Positions 52,169 through 61,200 of a stretch of DNA of 64,000 bases are shown here, one piece after another. A program made the position numbers and the translations under genes. Location of the stretch: positions 1-64,000 of the forward strand of contig CAKZVK010000101.1 of NCBI GenBank assembly GCA_937921825.1. The letters are read 5' to 3'. Below the pieces are notes generated by a model. The model was not told the DNA's origin, did no database searches, and worked only from the letters and a program-made list of their open reading frames with translations. Numbering within the stretch: position 1 is the stretch's first letter; the number at the start of each line of letters is the position of its first letter. The DNA comes from an uncultured Saprospiraceae bacterium. Lineage in GTDB: Bacteria > Bacteroidota > Bacteroidia > Chitinophagales > Saprospiraceae.

Positions 52169-53362
52169 ATGCGATTTATCCTAATAGCGCTTGCGCTGCT
52201 CTCATTAGCTGATGTACATGCCTTTGATTCTTACTTCCATAGTATCAAGGCCAAAAACGGCGATGGCATCTTTTCCCTATTAAGGAGATACAATCTAGAT
52301 TCTCATAATTGTAATAAGCAGCAGTTTCTACAACTAAATAATCTAAAAATAGATGACAAGCTTATCATAGATAAAGAGTACAAGCTGCCGATTCTGATCT
52401 TTAAGTATAATGGTACTAGTATCAGAACTACTGTGGGTATAGATAGTTGGGAGCAAGCAGTCAGAATTAAAGAATACAATGAAGGTATCTTATCTAAGAA
52501 CCTAAGACGTACGAAGTATATAGACAGTAAGATTTTGTGGGTTCCTTTTCATGAGCTAAACTGTCTAGCGAGTATTCCTAAAGTCGATAAGATCAAGACT
52601 CCAGAAGTCAAAAGTGCCTCCACTCCTTCTAAAGGTAATGCCGTAGATGTCCCCTATTTTGGCGATAAGTATAGGACTGTCGCTATAAAGGATAATAGCC
52701 TAAAAGGAAAGGTGTACTATATCGTGAGTGGACATGGTGGTCCAGATCCAGGTGCAGTATGTGAATGTGATCATACTTTATGTGAAGATGAGTATGCTTA
52801 TGATGTTTGCTTAAGACTGACAAGAGAACTCATCAGTCATGGTGCAACTGCTCATATGATTATCCAAGATAAAAACGATGGGATAAGAGAAGACAAGTTC
52901 TTAGACTGTGACAAAGACGAATTCTGCATGGGTGCCACTATCCCTAGAAATCAAAAGTCAAGATTAAACCAAAGAGCTTCTGCCATAAATAATCTATACA
53001 AGAAGTATAAAAAGCAAGGTGTCAAAGATCAAGTCGCTATAATGGTGCATGTTGATAGTAACACCAAAGAGAAGAGACAAGATGTGTTCTTCTATCATCA
53101 TAAGTCTTCTAACTCAAGTAAAAAACTGGCTAAGTCTCTACAAAGTACATTCAAAGAGAAGTATAACTACTATCAGAAGAATAGAGGCTACAAGGGATTT
53201 GTCAGGCCAAGAGGCCTATATATGCTCAATAATACTTTACCTACTGCAGCTTATGTGGAGCTCGCTAATATCCGTAACCCTAATGATCAAGACCGCCTGA
53301 TTCTGAATTCTAACAGAGAAGCTTTAGCTAAGTGGTTATATGAAGGTATCGTCAGCTATTAG
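52169..53362 (+). CDS. Secreted N-acetylmuramoyl-L-alanine amidase (Amidase_3)
   Basis: A 397-residue exported protein. The signal peptide ends at about residue 18 (DVHAFDS). Residues 19-100 look like a LysM-type binding domain (IKAKNGDGIFSLLRRYN... FLQLNNLKIDDKLII). The amidase domain (about 165-395) has IVSGHGGPDPGA (first zinc His), EDEYAYDV (Glu ligand), IMVHVDSN (second His) and AAYVELANIRNPND with the catalytic Glu. It should cut the amide between muramic acid and L-alanine in peptidoglycan, probably in cell separation or turnover. The Cys-rich insert VCECDHTLCEDE is not part of the usual domain. Confidence 0.9.
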   Translation: MRFILIALALLSLADVHAFDSYFHSIKAKNGDGIFSLLRRYNLDSHNCNKQQFLQLNNLKIDDKLIIDKEYKLPILIFKYNGTSIRTTVGIDSWEQAVRIKEYNEGILSKNLRRTKYIDSKILWVPFHELNCLASIPKVDKIKTPEVKSASTPSKGNAVDVPYFGDKYRTVAIKDNSLKGKVYYIVSGHGGPDPGAVCECDHTLCEDEYAYDVCLRLTRELISHGATAHMIIQDKNDGIREDKFLDCDKDEFCMGATIPRNQKSRLNQRASAINNLYKKYKKQGVKDQVAIMVHVDSNTKEKRQDVFFYHHKSSNSSKKLAKSLQSTFKEKYNYYQKNRGYKGFVRPRGLYMLNNTLPTAAYVELANIRNPNDQDRLILNSNREALAKWLYEGIVSY

Positions 53363-53364
53363 AA

Positions 53365-54366
53365 CTAATTAGGCAAGTACAGTAGATTACATCCTCTAAT
53401 ATCAGATTGTTCCATTCTTCCTAGGATTTGGAACTCCTCATTGGCCTGTGATATACTCATGTCCTCTGTCAGAATGAACGATAAGGTATCCACATTGGCG
53501 AGGTCTATGATACCACAGATACCACTCTTTCCAACTTTAACTTCTGTAAATGGATCTTGTAATTGACGTGTGGAGATTCTCATCGTCGGCGCAGACGTAT
53601 AGAGTCCATCAGCATTAGAGTAGGCTTGAGATAGTAATTCTGTCATTCCATACTCAGAAAGTATTCTTGCTTGTGGAAATGATCGCTTCAGTAGAGAAAC
53701 GATCTCAGCAAAGCTTAACTCCTCTCCTCTATTTTTCATTCCTCCCGTAAATATTATAGTAAGACGATCACTGTCGATACGACTTACTTTTGCAAAGTCT
53801 AATAAGGCAAAAGTAACCCCGAAGAGTAGTATAGATCTATCTGTGGTATTTAGTATAGAAAGTATCCTTTGCTCTAGCTGATCGTGGTCATATAGAAAAG
53901 CTGAATTCTTGGCAGTATGAGATTTCTTTTTGAAGCTATTCACCATGTGCACAAGAGAAGAGTCTCCTGTTTCTGTGTAGTTAGGGAGCAGTGATAAAAC
54001 TTCAGTATTGGCTAGGGTAAATCCTGCCTGAGTAAAGATAGACTCCGCTACAGAGTCATACCATTGTAGATCTTTGATATAATGTTGTGATCGAAGACCA
54101 GAAGCTGTGGTGCCACTACTTTTGAAAATAGCTTGCTCTTGCCAGGCACCCGTTTTAATTATTTCAGATTTATAAAATCCGATAGGTAATAATGGAATGT
54201 GTCTATAATTCTTAATCCCAGATATATCACAATGGACTAACTTTAGATATTCTGCATAGAAGGGATTATGAGAAGACTGATAGCGAAAGACGTTAAGAGC
54301 GACACTATTAAAGGTTTCTTCCTCTGCAGAATCAAAAAGATTTAATATTTGTTGATATAATTCCAA
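53365..54366 (-). CDS. LuxE-like acyl-protein synthetase (ANL superfamily)
   Basis: A 333-residue protein of the LuxE/PaaK-related family. Adenylation features are KSSGTTASGLRSQHYI (P-loop-like), IIFTGGMKNRG, LSEYGMTELLSQAYSN (A5-type) and ISTRQLQDPFTEVKVG; it ends in ILGRMEQSDIRGCN. LuxE activates fatty acids for aldehyde production in bioluminescent Vibrio, but no other lux genes are here, and related genes are common in Bacteroidota without luminescence. The fatty-acid substrate and acceptor are unknown. It lies 3 nt from the stop of the convergent amidase gene. Confidence 0.82.
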   Translation of the reverse strand: MELYQQILNLFDSAEEETFNSVALNVFRYQSSHNPFYAEYLKLVHCDISGIKNYRHIPLLPIGFYKSEIIKTGAWQEQAIFKSSGTTASGLRSQHYIKDLQWYDSVAESIFTQAGFTLANTEVLSLLPNYTETGDSSLVHMVNSFKKKSHTAKNSAFLYDHDQLEQRILSILNTTDRSILLFGVTFALLDFAKVSRIDSDRLTIIFTGGMKNRGEELSFAEIVSLLKRSFPQARILSEYGMTELLSQAYSNADGLYTSAPTMRISTRQLQDPFTEVKVGKSGICGIIDLANVDTLSFILTEDMSISQANEEFQILGRMEQSDIRGCNLLYLPN

Positions 54367-54403
54367 TATTGTCTTAGTATAGAATATAAATGTAATTCAG
54401 GAT

Positions 54404-54898
54404 TTGAAATCATACACATATATCTTATTTTATTTCCTTGTTCTGGTATCTGCCATACGCTGCGGCTTATCACCTGGATTCAGTGATATCCCAGAAATTG
54501 AATTTATATCAATATCAAAAGATACCATCAATCAAGGTAGTTTACTGACCGATTCCCTCTTACTCGTGATAAGTTTTACTGATGGAGATGGAGACTTAGG
54601 TACTGAGAGAAATGGCGTATTTGAAAACATAGTGCTTACAGATTCTAGAACACAGGTAAGATATGATAGGTATAAGATCCCGCCTCTTGACATTGCTGGT
54701 GCGATGACAGGTATAGAGGGTGAGATCATTCTCAAAGTATATAATACCTGCTGCTTATTTCCAGATAACATTCCTCCTTGCTCACGTCCACCTCAGTATC
54801 CCTTTGATGAACTGCAGTTAGAGGTAATAATGATTGATGATTCTGGTAATGAGAGCAATAGGATTACTACTCCGAAGATTACACTTCTTTGTAATTAA
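54404..54898 (+). CDS. Conserved lipoprotein-like protein of unknown function
   Basis: A 164-residue exported protein from TTG 54404. The N-terminus (KSYTYILFYFLVLVSAIRC) is a lipoprotein-like signal, although the residue before the cysteine is Arg, not the usual Gly/Ala. The mature part has PEIEFISISKDTINQGSLL and SFTDGDGDLGTERN, a pattern that recurs in Bacteroidota lipoproteins of unknown role and may form an immunoglobulin-like sandwich. Several cysteines (CCLFPDNIPPC) could be disulfide-linked. Its last 20 nt overlap the convergent hemF. Confidence 0.65.
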   Translation: MKSYTYILFYFLVLVSAIRCGLSPGFSDIPEIEFISISKDTINQGSLLTDSLLLVISFTDGDGDLGTERNGVFENIVLTDSRTQVRYDRYKIPPLDIAGAMTGIEGEIILKVYNTCCLFPDNIPPCSRPPQYPFDELQLEVIMIDDSGNESNRITTPKITLLCN

Positions 54899-55778
54899 CC
54901 CAGTCTATACCCTTCTTTAGTTTGTCTAGGGTATTCTGTTCTTTTTCATTATATGGATATCTATAAGTCCACTTCGTTTCTGGTGGTAAGCTCATCAAAA
55001 TAGATTCTATATTCCCATCTGTATCTAGACCGAATTTAGTGCCTCTATCCCATACCAAATTGAATTCTACATAACGGCCTCTTCTGTGCAGCTGCCATTC
55101 TTTCTCTCTATCTGTATAATCAAGCTTAGCAGTCTTGCTGAACTGATGCGTATAGATAGGAATAAAGCTTCTCCCTACCGACAAGATGTAATCCAGACCC
55201 TCTTGCTTCGAAAATTTATTCTTATCTAAGCGATCAAAGAAAATACCACCTATCCCTCTGGTCTCCTTTCTATGCTTCACATAAAAGTAATCGTCAGCCC
55301 ATTTCTTAAACTCTGGGTAGTAACTTTCATTTGCGTTATCACAGCAAGCTTTAAGTGACTCATGAAAGTGAGTGGCTAGAACATCATCTACATAATGTGG
55401 TGTCAGATCGATACCTCCTCCAAACCACCAGAGCCCATTATCTGTTTCGAAATAACGGACATTCATATGTATGATAGGCGTATGTGGATTAATAGGATGC
55501 AGTACTATAGAGACCCCTGTCGCAAAGAACCTATTAGGGCCGATACCCAGCTTAGAATAGATTTTCTCAGGCATATTCCCTTCGACAGCTGAAAAATTGA
55601 CACCTCCCTTTTCTATATGCTGACCCGTGATTATCCTTGTCCGTCCGCCGCCACCACCAGGTCTCTCCCACTTATCTTCGTGAAACTTTCCTGTACCATC
55701 TAGCGCTTCTAGACTACTGCAAATCTCATCTTGTAAGGACATCAATTGCTCCTTGATGTAGTACTTATCTGGTTCCAT
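54879..55778 (-). CDS. hemF: Oxygen-dependent coproporphyrinogen III oxidase
   Basis: A 299-residue cytoplasmic enzyme converting coproporphyrinogen III to protoporphyrinogen IX with oxygen in heme synthesis. Family signatures are RPGGGGGRTRIITG, NFSAVEGNMPE, HPINPHTPIIHMNVRYF and WWFGGGIDLTPHYV, the last two containing the conserved histidines, then VEFNLVWDRGTKFGL near the C-terminus. It argues for at least microaerobic growth. The ArsC-like gene lies immediately upstream with one base between. Confidence 0.96.
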   Translation of the reverse strand: MEPDKYYIKEQLMSLQDEICSSLEALDGTGKFHEDKWERPGGGGGRTRIITGQHIEKGGVNFSAVEGNMPEKIYSKLGIGPNRFFATGVSIVLHPINPHTPIIHMNVRYFETDNGLWWFGGGIDLTPHYVDDVLATHFHESLKACCDNANESYYPEFKKWADDYFYVKHRKETRGIGGIFFDRLDKNKFSKQEGLDYILSVGRSFIPIYTHQFSKTAKLDYTDREKEWQLHRRGRYVEFNLVWDRGTKFGLDTDGNIESILMSLPPETKWTYRYPYNEKEQNTLDKLKKGIDWVNYKEV

Positions 55779-55779
55779 A

Positions 55780-56121
55780 CTAACTGAGATGGGTCATTAA
55801 TTCTGCAACTACTTTTTTGCTATTACCTACAAACGATTTATCAGCCGTCACAAATACTGGTCTCTTTAGGAAAGTGTATTCTTCCAGAATGTATTGCTTG
55901 TAATCTTGCTCCGATAAGTTCTTATCCTTGAGTCCTAAGCTCTTGTATTTCATAGCTCTACGGCTGAATAGCGCTTCATAAGATCCATGCTCTTTAGCTA
56001 GCTGATCCAGCACCTTAGCAGGGATGCCTTCCGATTTAATGTCTACTACCTCTCCCTGCCAATCTACTTCCTTAAGAATACGCTGGCAAGTGGAACAGGA
56101 GGGTAAAATATATGCTTTCAT
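55780..56121 (-). CDS. ArsC/Spx-family thioredoxin-fold protein
   Basis: A 113-residue protein of the ArsC-like (ArsC/Spx/YffB) family. The N-terminal thioredoxin motif is LPSCSTCQRILKE (CSTCQ), giving two cysteines. The middle SRRAMKYKSLGL and the C-terminal LKRPVFVTADKSFVGNS contain the conserved Arg of the arsenate-reductase fold. No ars operon genes flank it, so arsenate reduction is not implied; regulatory or redox roles are possible. It lies just upstream of hemF and is probably cotranscribed with it. Confidence 0.85.
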   Translation of the reverse strand: MKAYILPSCSTCQRILKEVDWQGEVVDIKSEGIPAKVLDQLAKEHGSYEALFSRRAMKYKSLGLKDKNLSEQDYKQYILEEYTFLKRPVFVTADKSFVGNSKKVVAELMTHLS

Positions 56122-56170
56122 CTATGAGATTTGATTACATTGCTAATGCATAACACAAAGTCACGAAGAT

Positions 56171-57022
56171 ATGTTTATTCCTTCTGCAGAATTAATAATC
56201 AACCCTGATAATAGTATCTACCATCTGAAATTACGACCAGATGAGATTGCGGATACCATTATAACTGTAGGGGATCCTGACCGAGTCGATCTAGTGGCTA
56301 AGCACTTAGACCATATTCATCTAGAAAGACAAGCTAGAGAATTCAAAACAATAACAGGCGCACTCAATGGTAAAGACCTATCTATTATTTCTACTGGAAT
56401 AGGCACCGACAATATTGATATCGTCCTCAATGAACTAGATGCCTTGGCTAATATTGATTTTAAAACACGTAAGATTAAAGACCGCTTTAGACCGCTCACT
56501 TTCATACGTATAGGTACCTCTGGAGCTATTCAAGAATCAGTACCACTGGATAGTACAATCATCTCTGCATACGCTTGTGGCTTGGATGGCCTCCTGAATT
56601 TCTATGATGCTGATCGGGTACGCGAAGTAGAACTCGAAAGGAAATTGCCTTCGACATTAAATTCCTATGCAATTGCTGCTGATAGCACCCTGCTGTCGAA
56701 GTTTAGCAACCTAGGTAAACAAGGCATCACAATTACTGCAAATGGCTTCTATGGGCCCCAAGCAAGGACATTAAGACTAAAGTCTTCGTTTGACTTAGCC
56801 ACGCAAGACAAATCTTATGAAGGACTATCATTTACAAACCTAGAAATGGAAACTGCGGGCATCTATGGCCTAGCCAAGTTGCTCGGTCATAAAGCTATTT
56901 CACTCAATGCCATACTCGCCAATAGAGTGACGAATGAATTCTCAGAGCATCCACTTAAAACTATAAAGTTATTAATAGAGAAGAGTCTTGAGCTGGTGAC
57001 AGGTGATGTGGATAATCACTAA
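56171..57022 (+). CDS. Uridine/purine-type nucleoside phosphorylase
   Basis: A 283-residue NP-I-family phosphorylase that cleaves nucleosides with phosphate. It contains TVGDPDRVDLVAKHL near the start (phosphate-binding Gly-Asp-Pro), IISTGIGTDNIDIVLNELDAL, RIGTSGAIQESV (the RxGTxG motif) and LEMETAGIYGLAKL, with the ribose-contacting Glu-Met-Glu. Details favour the uridine phosphorylase branch, though base preference is uncertain. The gene stands alone; the next 355 nt contain no ORF. Confidence 0.92.
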   Translation: MFIPSAELIINPDNSIYHLKLRPDEIADTIITVGDPDRVDLVAKHLDHIHLERQAREFKTITGALNGKDLSIISTGIGTDNIDIVLNELDALANIDFKTRKIKDRFRPLTFIRIGTSGAIQESVPLDSTIISAYACGLDGLLNFYDADRVREVELERKLPSTLNSYAIAADSTLLSKFSNLGKQGITITANGFYGPQARTLRLKSSFDLATQDKSYEGLSFTNLEMETAGIYGLAKLLGHKAISLNAILANRVTNEFSEHPLKTIKLLIEKSLELVTGDVDNH

Positions 57023-57378
57023 GCGTTGAATTACGAATTTATAACGATTAGAGGGAAAACGCGGATTATGTGTTTTCTTTAAAGTTATTTCCGAACACTG
57101 CATTAAAAATGCACTTTCCCGTTCTTAACGAAAATTGAGCTTTCAGACCCTAAAATAAAAAGGGCAAATTATAAAACACTGTCTAAATAAATCAGATCTC
57201 TAGTGCTACCTGAGCAGGCCATTCGGAGTTATTTTTTATTCCGGAAAGCCTATCCAACTCCTGTCCAAAATCAGTGCAATCCGTTAAATCCATAAAAATC
57301 CGTGATTCGCATTTATGATGCATTAGAGGGAAGCCCAAAAAGACTAGTACTACGAGTTCTATATTCACAAAAGCTTCC
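57023..57378. repeat. Gene-free interval with short direct and inverted repeats
   Basis: No ORF is supportable in this 355-nt gap. Two imperfect direct repeats of about 26 nt (57033-57058 and 57307-57333) share ATTAGAGGGAA and the sequence around it, and lie at the two ends of the interval. Between them is a short-period stretch in which ATCC recurs every 11-13 nt (AATCCGTTAAATCC, then AAAATCCGTGATTCG, 57280-57310). An inverted repeat AGGGAAGC / GCTTCCCT brackets the 3' end of the transaldolase gene, with a loop of about 37 nt. The whole may be a decayed mobile or repetitive element. Confidence 0.4.
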
Positions 57379-58038
57379 CTATACCTCGTTACCCTTCCTG
57401 TAATCTGCTAAGAACTTCTCTAGTCCGATATCAGTTAGTGGATGCTTCAGTAGACCCATTATAGTATGTAGTGGACACGTGGCTATATCAGCTCCAGCTT
57501 TAGCGGATTGGACGATATGGCGAGCATTTCTGATAGAAGCAGCTAGAATTTCTGTCTCGTACATCTGTACAGCATAGATTTCTGCTATTTCTTCTATAAG
57601 ACCTATGCCGTCCCAGTTGATATCATCTACTCTGCCGACAAAAGGAGAAATATAGCTAGCACCTGCTTTGGCAGCTAGTATGGCCTGACCTGCCGAAAAT
57701 ACAAGGGTACAGTTCGTCTTGATGCCTTTAGCTGAGAAATGGGTGATCGCTTTGATACCGTCTTTGATCATAGGTACTTTCACGACTATATTAGGGGCTA
57801 AGGTAGCTAGATACTCTCCTTCACTTATGATGCCTTTGACATCTGTGGCAATAACTTCAGCACTTACGTCACCATCTACCATGGCACAGATCTTCTTATA
57901 ATGCTCTTCTATGTTCTTGGCTCCTGTGATTCCAGATTTAGCCATTAATGAAGGATTAGTGGTTACACCGTCTAGAATACCGAGGTCTTTAGCTTCTTGA
58001 ATCTGATCGAGATCTGCTGTGTCAATGAAAAATCTCAT
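57379..58038 (-). CDS. fsa: Small transaldolase / fructose-6-phosphate aldolase family protein
   Basis: A 219-residue class I aldolase of the TalC/MipB (small transaldolase) type. It opens MRFFIDTADLDQIQEAKD and LDGVTTNPSLMAKSG, has the Schiff-base lysine in IVVKVPMIKDG, and carries TNCTLVFSAGQA and YISPFVGRVDDI. It belongs to the non-oxidative pentose phosphate pathway. The frame is open back to 58098, but that longer start would lie inside the SRP RNA gene; the ATG at 58038, 25 nt beyond the RNA terminator, gives the standard N-terminus. Confidence 0.93.
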   Translation of the reverse strand: MRFFIDTADLDQIQEAKDLGILDGVTTNPSLMAKSGITGAKNIEEHYKKICAMVDGDVSAEVIATDVKGIISEGEYLATLAPNIVVKVPMIKDGIKAITHFSAKGIKTNCTLVFSAGQAILAAKAGASYISPFVGRVDDINWDGIGLIEEIAEIYAVQMYETEILAASIRNARHIVQSAKAGADIATCPLHTIMGLLKHPLTDIGLEKFLADYRKGNEV

Positions 58039-58062
58039 AGTAATAGTTGAGTATGAGTAAAT

Positions 58063-58160
58063 AAAAAAGTGAGGAATCACACCTAGCCGCTCAACCACCT
58101 ACCCTTGCTGCATTTCTGCCCTGGGGGAGTTCAGTAGGAGCTGGCCGTGAGACCCTCACC
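58063..58160 (-). ncRNA. ffs: Signal recognition particle RNA (small bacterial type)
   Basis: The minus strand carries the conserved SRP RNA apical domain: CCCAGG, then GCA-GAAA-UGC (a GNRA tetraloop), then AGCAAGGG, which gives the symmetric CAGG/AGCA internal loop bound by Ffh. The outer helix pairs GTGAGG (58159-58154) with CCTCAC (58074-58069), and CAC/GTG pairs further in. TTTTTT (58068-58063) follows as the terminator. The length of about 92-98 nt suits a Bacteroidota small SRP RNA. It acts with Ffh in co-translational targeting to the inner membrane. No ORF annotation explains this interval. Confidence 0.9.
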
Positions 58161-58165
58161 GAGGG

Positions 58166-58197
58166 CAAATGTAGTCAGCTTTATGTTCTAATTCAAA
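58166..58197 (-). promoter_or_regulatory. Promoter of the SRP RNA (Bacteroidota consensus)
   Basis: On the minus strand TTTG (58197-58194), a 20-nt spacer and TACATTTG (58173-58166) match TTTG-N(19-21)-TAnnTTTG exactly. Transcription is expected to begin about 58160, the base of the RNA's terminal helix. It is the best promoter in the window and supports the organism assignment. Confidence 0.8.
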
Positions 58198-58233
58198 CTA
58201 ATATGGATTAATGTAATTATAAGCTCTGTATAT

Positions 58234-61200
58234 CTAAATGACAACTAGTTTCTTTATCGAAGAATGTGCACCTGATTGGAGTTGCAAGAAGTAGATACCA
58301 GCCTCTTCTATTTCAATGCTTGCACCTGTACTACCAATCTTCAAACTATCAGAAAAGAGCACTCTACCACCTAAGTCGATGATTCTATACATAATCTGCT
58401 CTGTCAAAGGCTTACTGAGAAAGAGCTCCACCTGCCCTTCAGAAGGGTTTGGTCTGAGATTCCATTCTCCAAATAGATTGATATCCTCAATACTTGAGGT
58501 AATGTCTACGTCTATAGCTAGAATAGTCGTTACTGATCCACAGTCATTTGTAGCTGTCAGAATGACGTCATAGATGCCCGCCTCTGCATAGCTATGGTTA
58601 GGATGCTCTTCTGTAGAAGTCGTCCCATCTCCAAAATTCCATACATAACTCGTTGCTCCTATAGATAGATTCTCAAGGGTCAAAGCGCCTTCTTGTATCT
58701 CGAAACTAAAATCAGCTTCTGGAACATCTGATACTGTAATCAGAGCTGTCTTCATTTCTGCAACCACCCCTGTGGCATTGGTGGCTTCTAAGATTGCATC
58801 GTAGGTACCAACAGTCTCATAGACAACAGTAGGATTAGGCTCAAAAGACATCTCTGGGGTTCCACCTGGGAATAACCAAGCATAGTTATCGACAGCAGTA
58901 TTTACTGTACTCGTATAATTGATAGTATGAGGAATACAACCTACTGTTTCATCGGCTTCGAAGGACAACTCTAGAAAAGCATTAATCACAACTTCAAAAC
59001 TTTCCGTTTTTGTCCCACAGGCATTAGATACAGCTATACTCACATCGTAGGTCCCATTCGCATCGAAAGTATGGGTCACTGCTTCATCTATATAGGTAGC
59101 ACCATCACTGATGATCCATTGTGGATTAGATTCTGATGAAGTATTCAATAACTCTACCGTATTGCCTACTACATTGAATTCATAAGAGAGTTCCGGTGGT
59201 GAAGTCAGCTTCACATAGCCTGGCCTAGTAGATTCATCACTATTAAAACTATTAGAGACTCTCAGAGAGGCATCATAGCTACCTTCTGTAATATATACGA
59301 CTGTTGCTGTCGATCCTGTCGCTGTAGAGGGCATTCCTCCAGGGAAATTCCAATTATAGCTCTCAGCATTCGGACTTTGACTTTCGTAAGTCACTGTAAG
59401 CGGTGTACAGCCCTCAGGTGTTGTACTTGTAAAAGCACTAATTGTATAAGCATTTACCAATACAGAGAAACTTCTCTGATCGGTACCACATTGATTCATT
59501 ACATCTAAGGTCACCTGGTAGGTGCCATTACTATCAAAGACATGACTGACCTCGGAGGTCGTGTAGCTAGTGCCATCACTGATCGTCCACAAGGTCGAAG
59601 TCCCTGCTGTTAAGTTCATCAGATTCAATGTATTGCCATCTTGTGTAAACTCATAATCTGCTTCTGGCGTCCCTGTGACTGCCACATAATTATCAAATGT
59701 CTGAGTATCAGATCCTGATCTATTTGTTATGGTGAGACTGACATCATAAGTACCTGCTTGGTTATAACTGACGACTGGATTTTGCAAGGTAGATGTACTT
59801 GGTGTTCCTCCTGGGAATGACCAATTCCAACTCGTCACATCATTGCCACTCACATCAGAAAATGAGACTGTCTCTTGTGCACAGATAGCCGTATTGTCTG
59901 CACTAATATTCGCACTCGGTAATAGACTGACTGAGATAGCAAGTGTATTACTAACTTGTCCGCAGTCATTTGTAGATACTACAGAAACCTCATACGTTCC
60001 AGGTGTAGTATAGGTATGTATTGGGTTGCTTTCTGTAGAGCTCTGCCCATCTCCAAAATCCCATAACAGGTTAGTACTATTAGTCGTTGTAGAGGTAAAT
60101 GAAACCGTCATGATATCTCTAGTAAAACTTGAGCTTAATGTCGGCACGTCATCTACTACAATATAATCTGTCACTGAAAAACTATTCGATCCAAAAGCAT
60201 TAGTGACTTCGAGAGTCGCTGGATAGCTCCCTGCAGAGGTATACTCCACGGTTGGATTTCTAAGTGTAGAACTACTTGGTGTCCCCCCTGGGAAACTCCA
60301 GTTCCATGAGCTAGGTATTCCTGCAGAAGTATCTAAGAAGGTTACCGTATGTGTAGCACAGCCTGCTGTGGAACCCGAAGTCGTAAAACCTGCAAGAGGC
60401 TCTACATTGATCACTACAGTCTGGGTATCATATGCTGTAGTACAACTATTCATAGCTGCAAGCACTACGGAGTAGGTTCCTGAGCCCGCATAAACATGTG
60501 TAGTAGAAGTATCAGTGCTCGTAGTACCATCACCAAAATCCCATAAGTAGCTGTCTGCAAAATTGGAACTATTATTAAATGTAACGGTATTGGCAGAGGT
60601 GCTAAAGGTATAACCAGCAGTAGGCAAAGTGTCTACACTGATATATGATCTTTTTGTTTCTCTATCAGAACCTTCAGGATTAGTCACTCTGAGTTGCACA
60701 TCATAGATACCCGGATTTGTATAATATACAAAGGGGTTAGCGATGGTACTATCATTAGCAGTACCGCCTAGGAAGGTCCACTCCCAGGACTCGATACCTC
60801 CATAACTGAGGTCTGTGAACTGGAAAGTATCCAGTGGGCAACCTCTTACAGTGTCTACAGTGAATAAGGCTTCTGGCTCATCAAAAACTTCTATATCTAT
60901 AGAGATTTCATCATCTCCACAGTCATTCTCTGCATAAAAGGTAACCGTATATATTCCTGGACTCGCATAGAAGTGAAAAGGGTCTTGATCAGTCGAAGTG
61001 GTACCATCACCAAATTCCCAAAGGAAACTTCCATCTGCTCCAGCACCACTATTATCATAAAAGTCCACCTCTAACTCATCTGTTTCATAATCAAAATCTG
61101 CTATAGGTCCAGAGACGATTTCTACTTCATCTTCTAATTCTAATTCATCATCACCAGCTGCATTGAATACTTCTAGAGTGACGTCATAGGTACCCGCTAT

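Noticed and set aside
53365-54366. Bioluminescence locus
   Set aside because: Only a LuxE-like gene is present; luxA, luxB, luxC and luxD are not visible nearby.
55780-56121. Arsenic resistance gene
   Set aside because: The ArsC-like fold is shared with Spx/YffB proteins and no arsR, arsB or acr3 flanks it.
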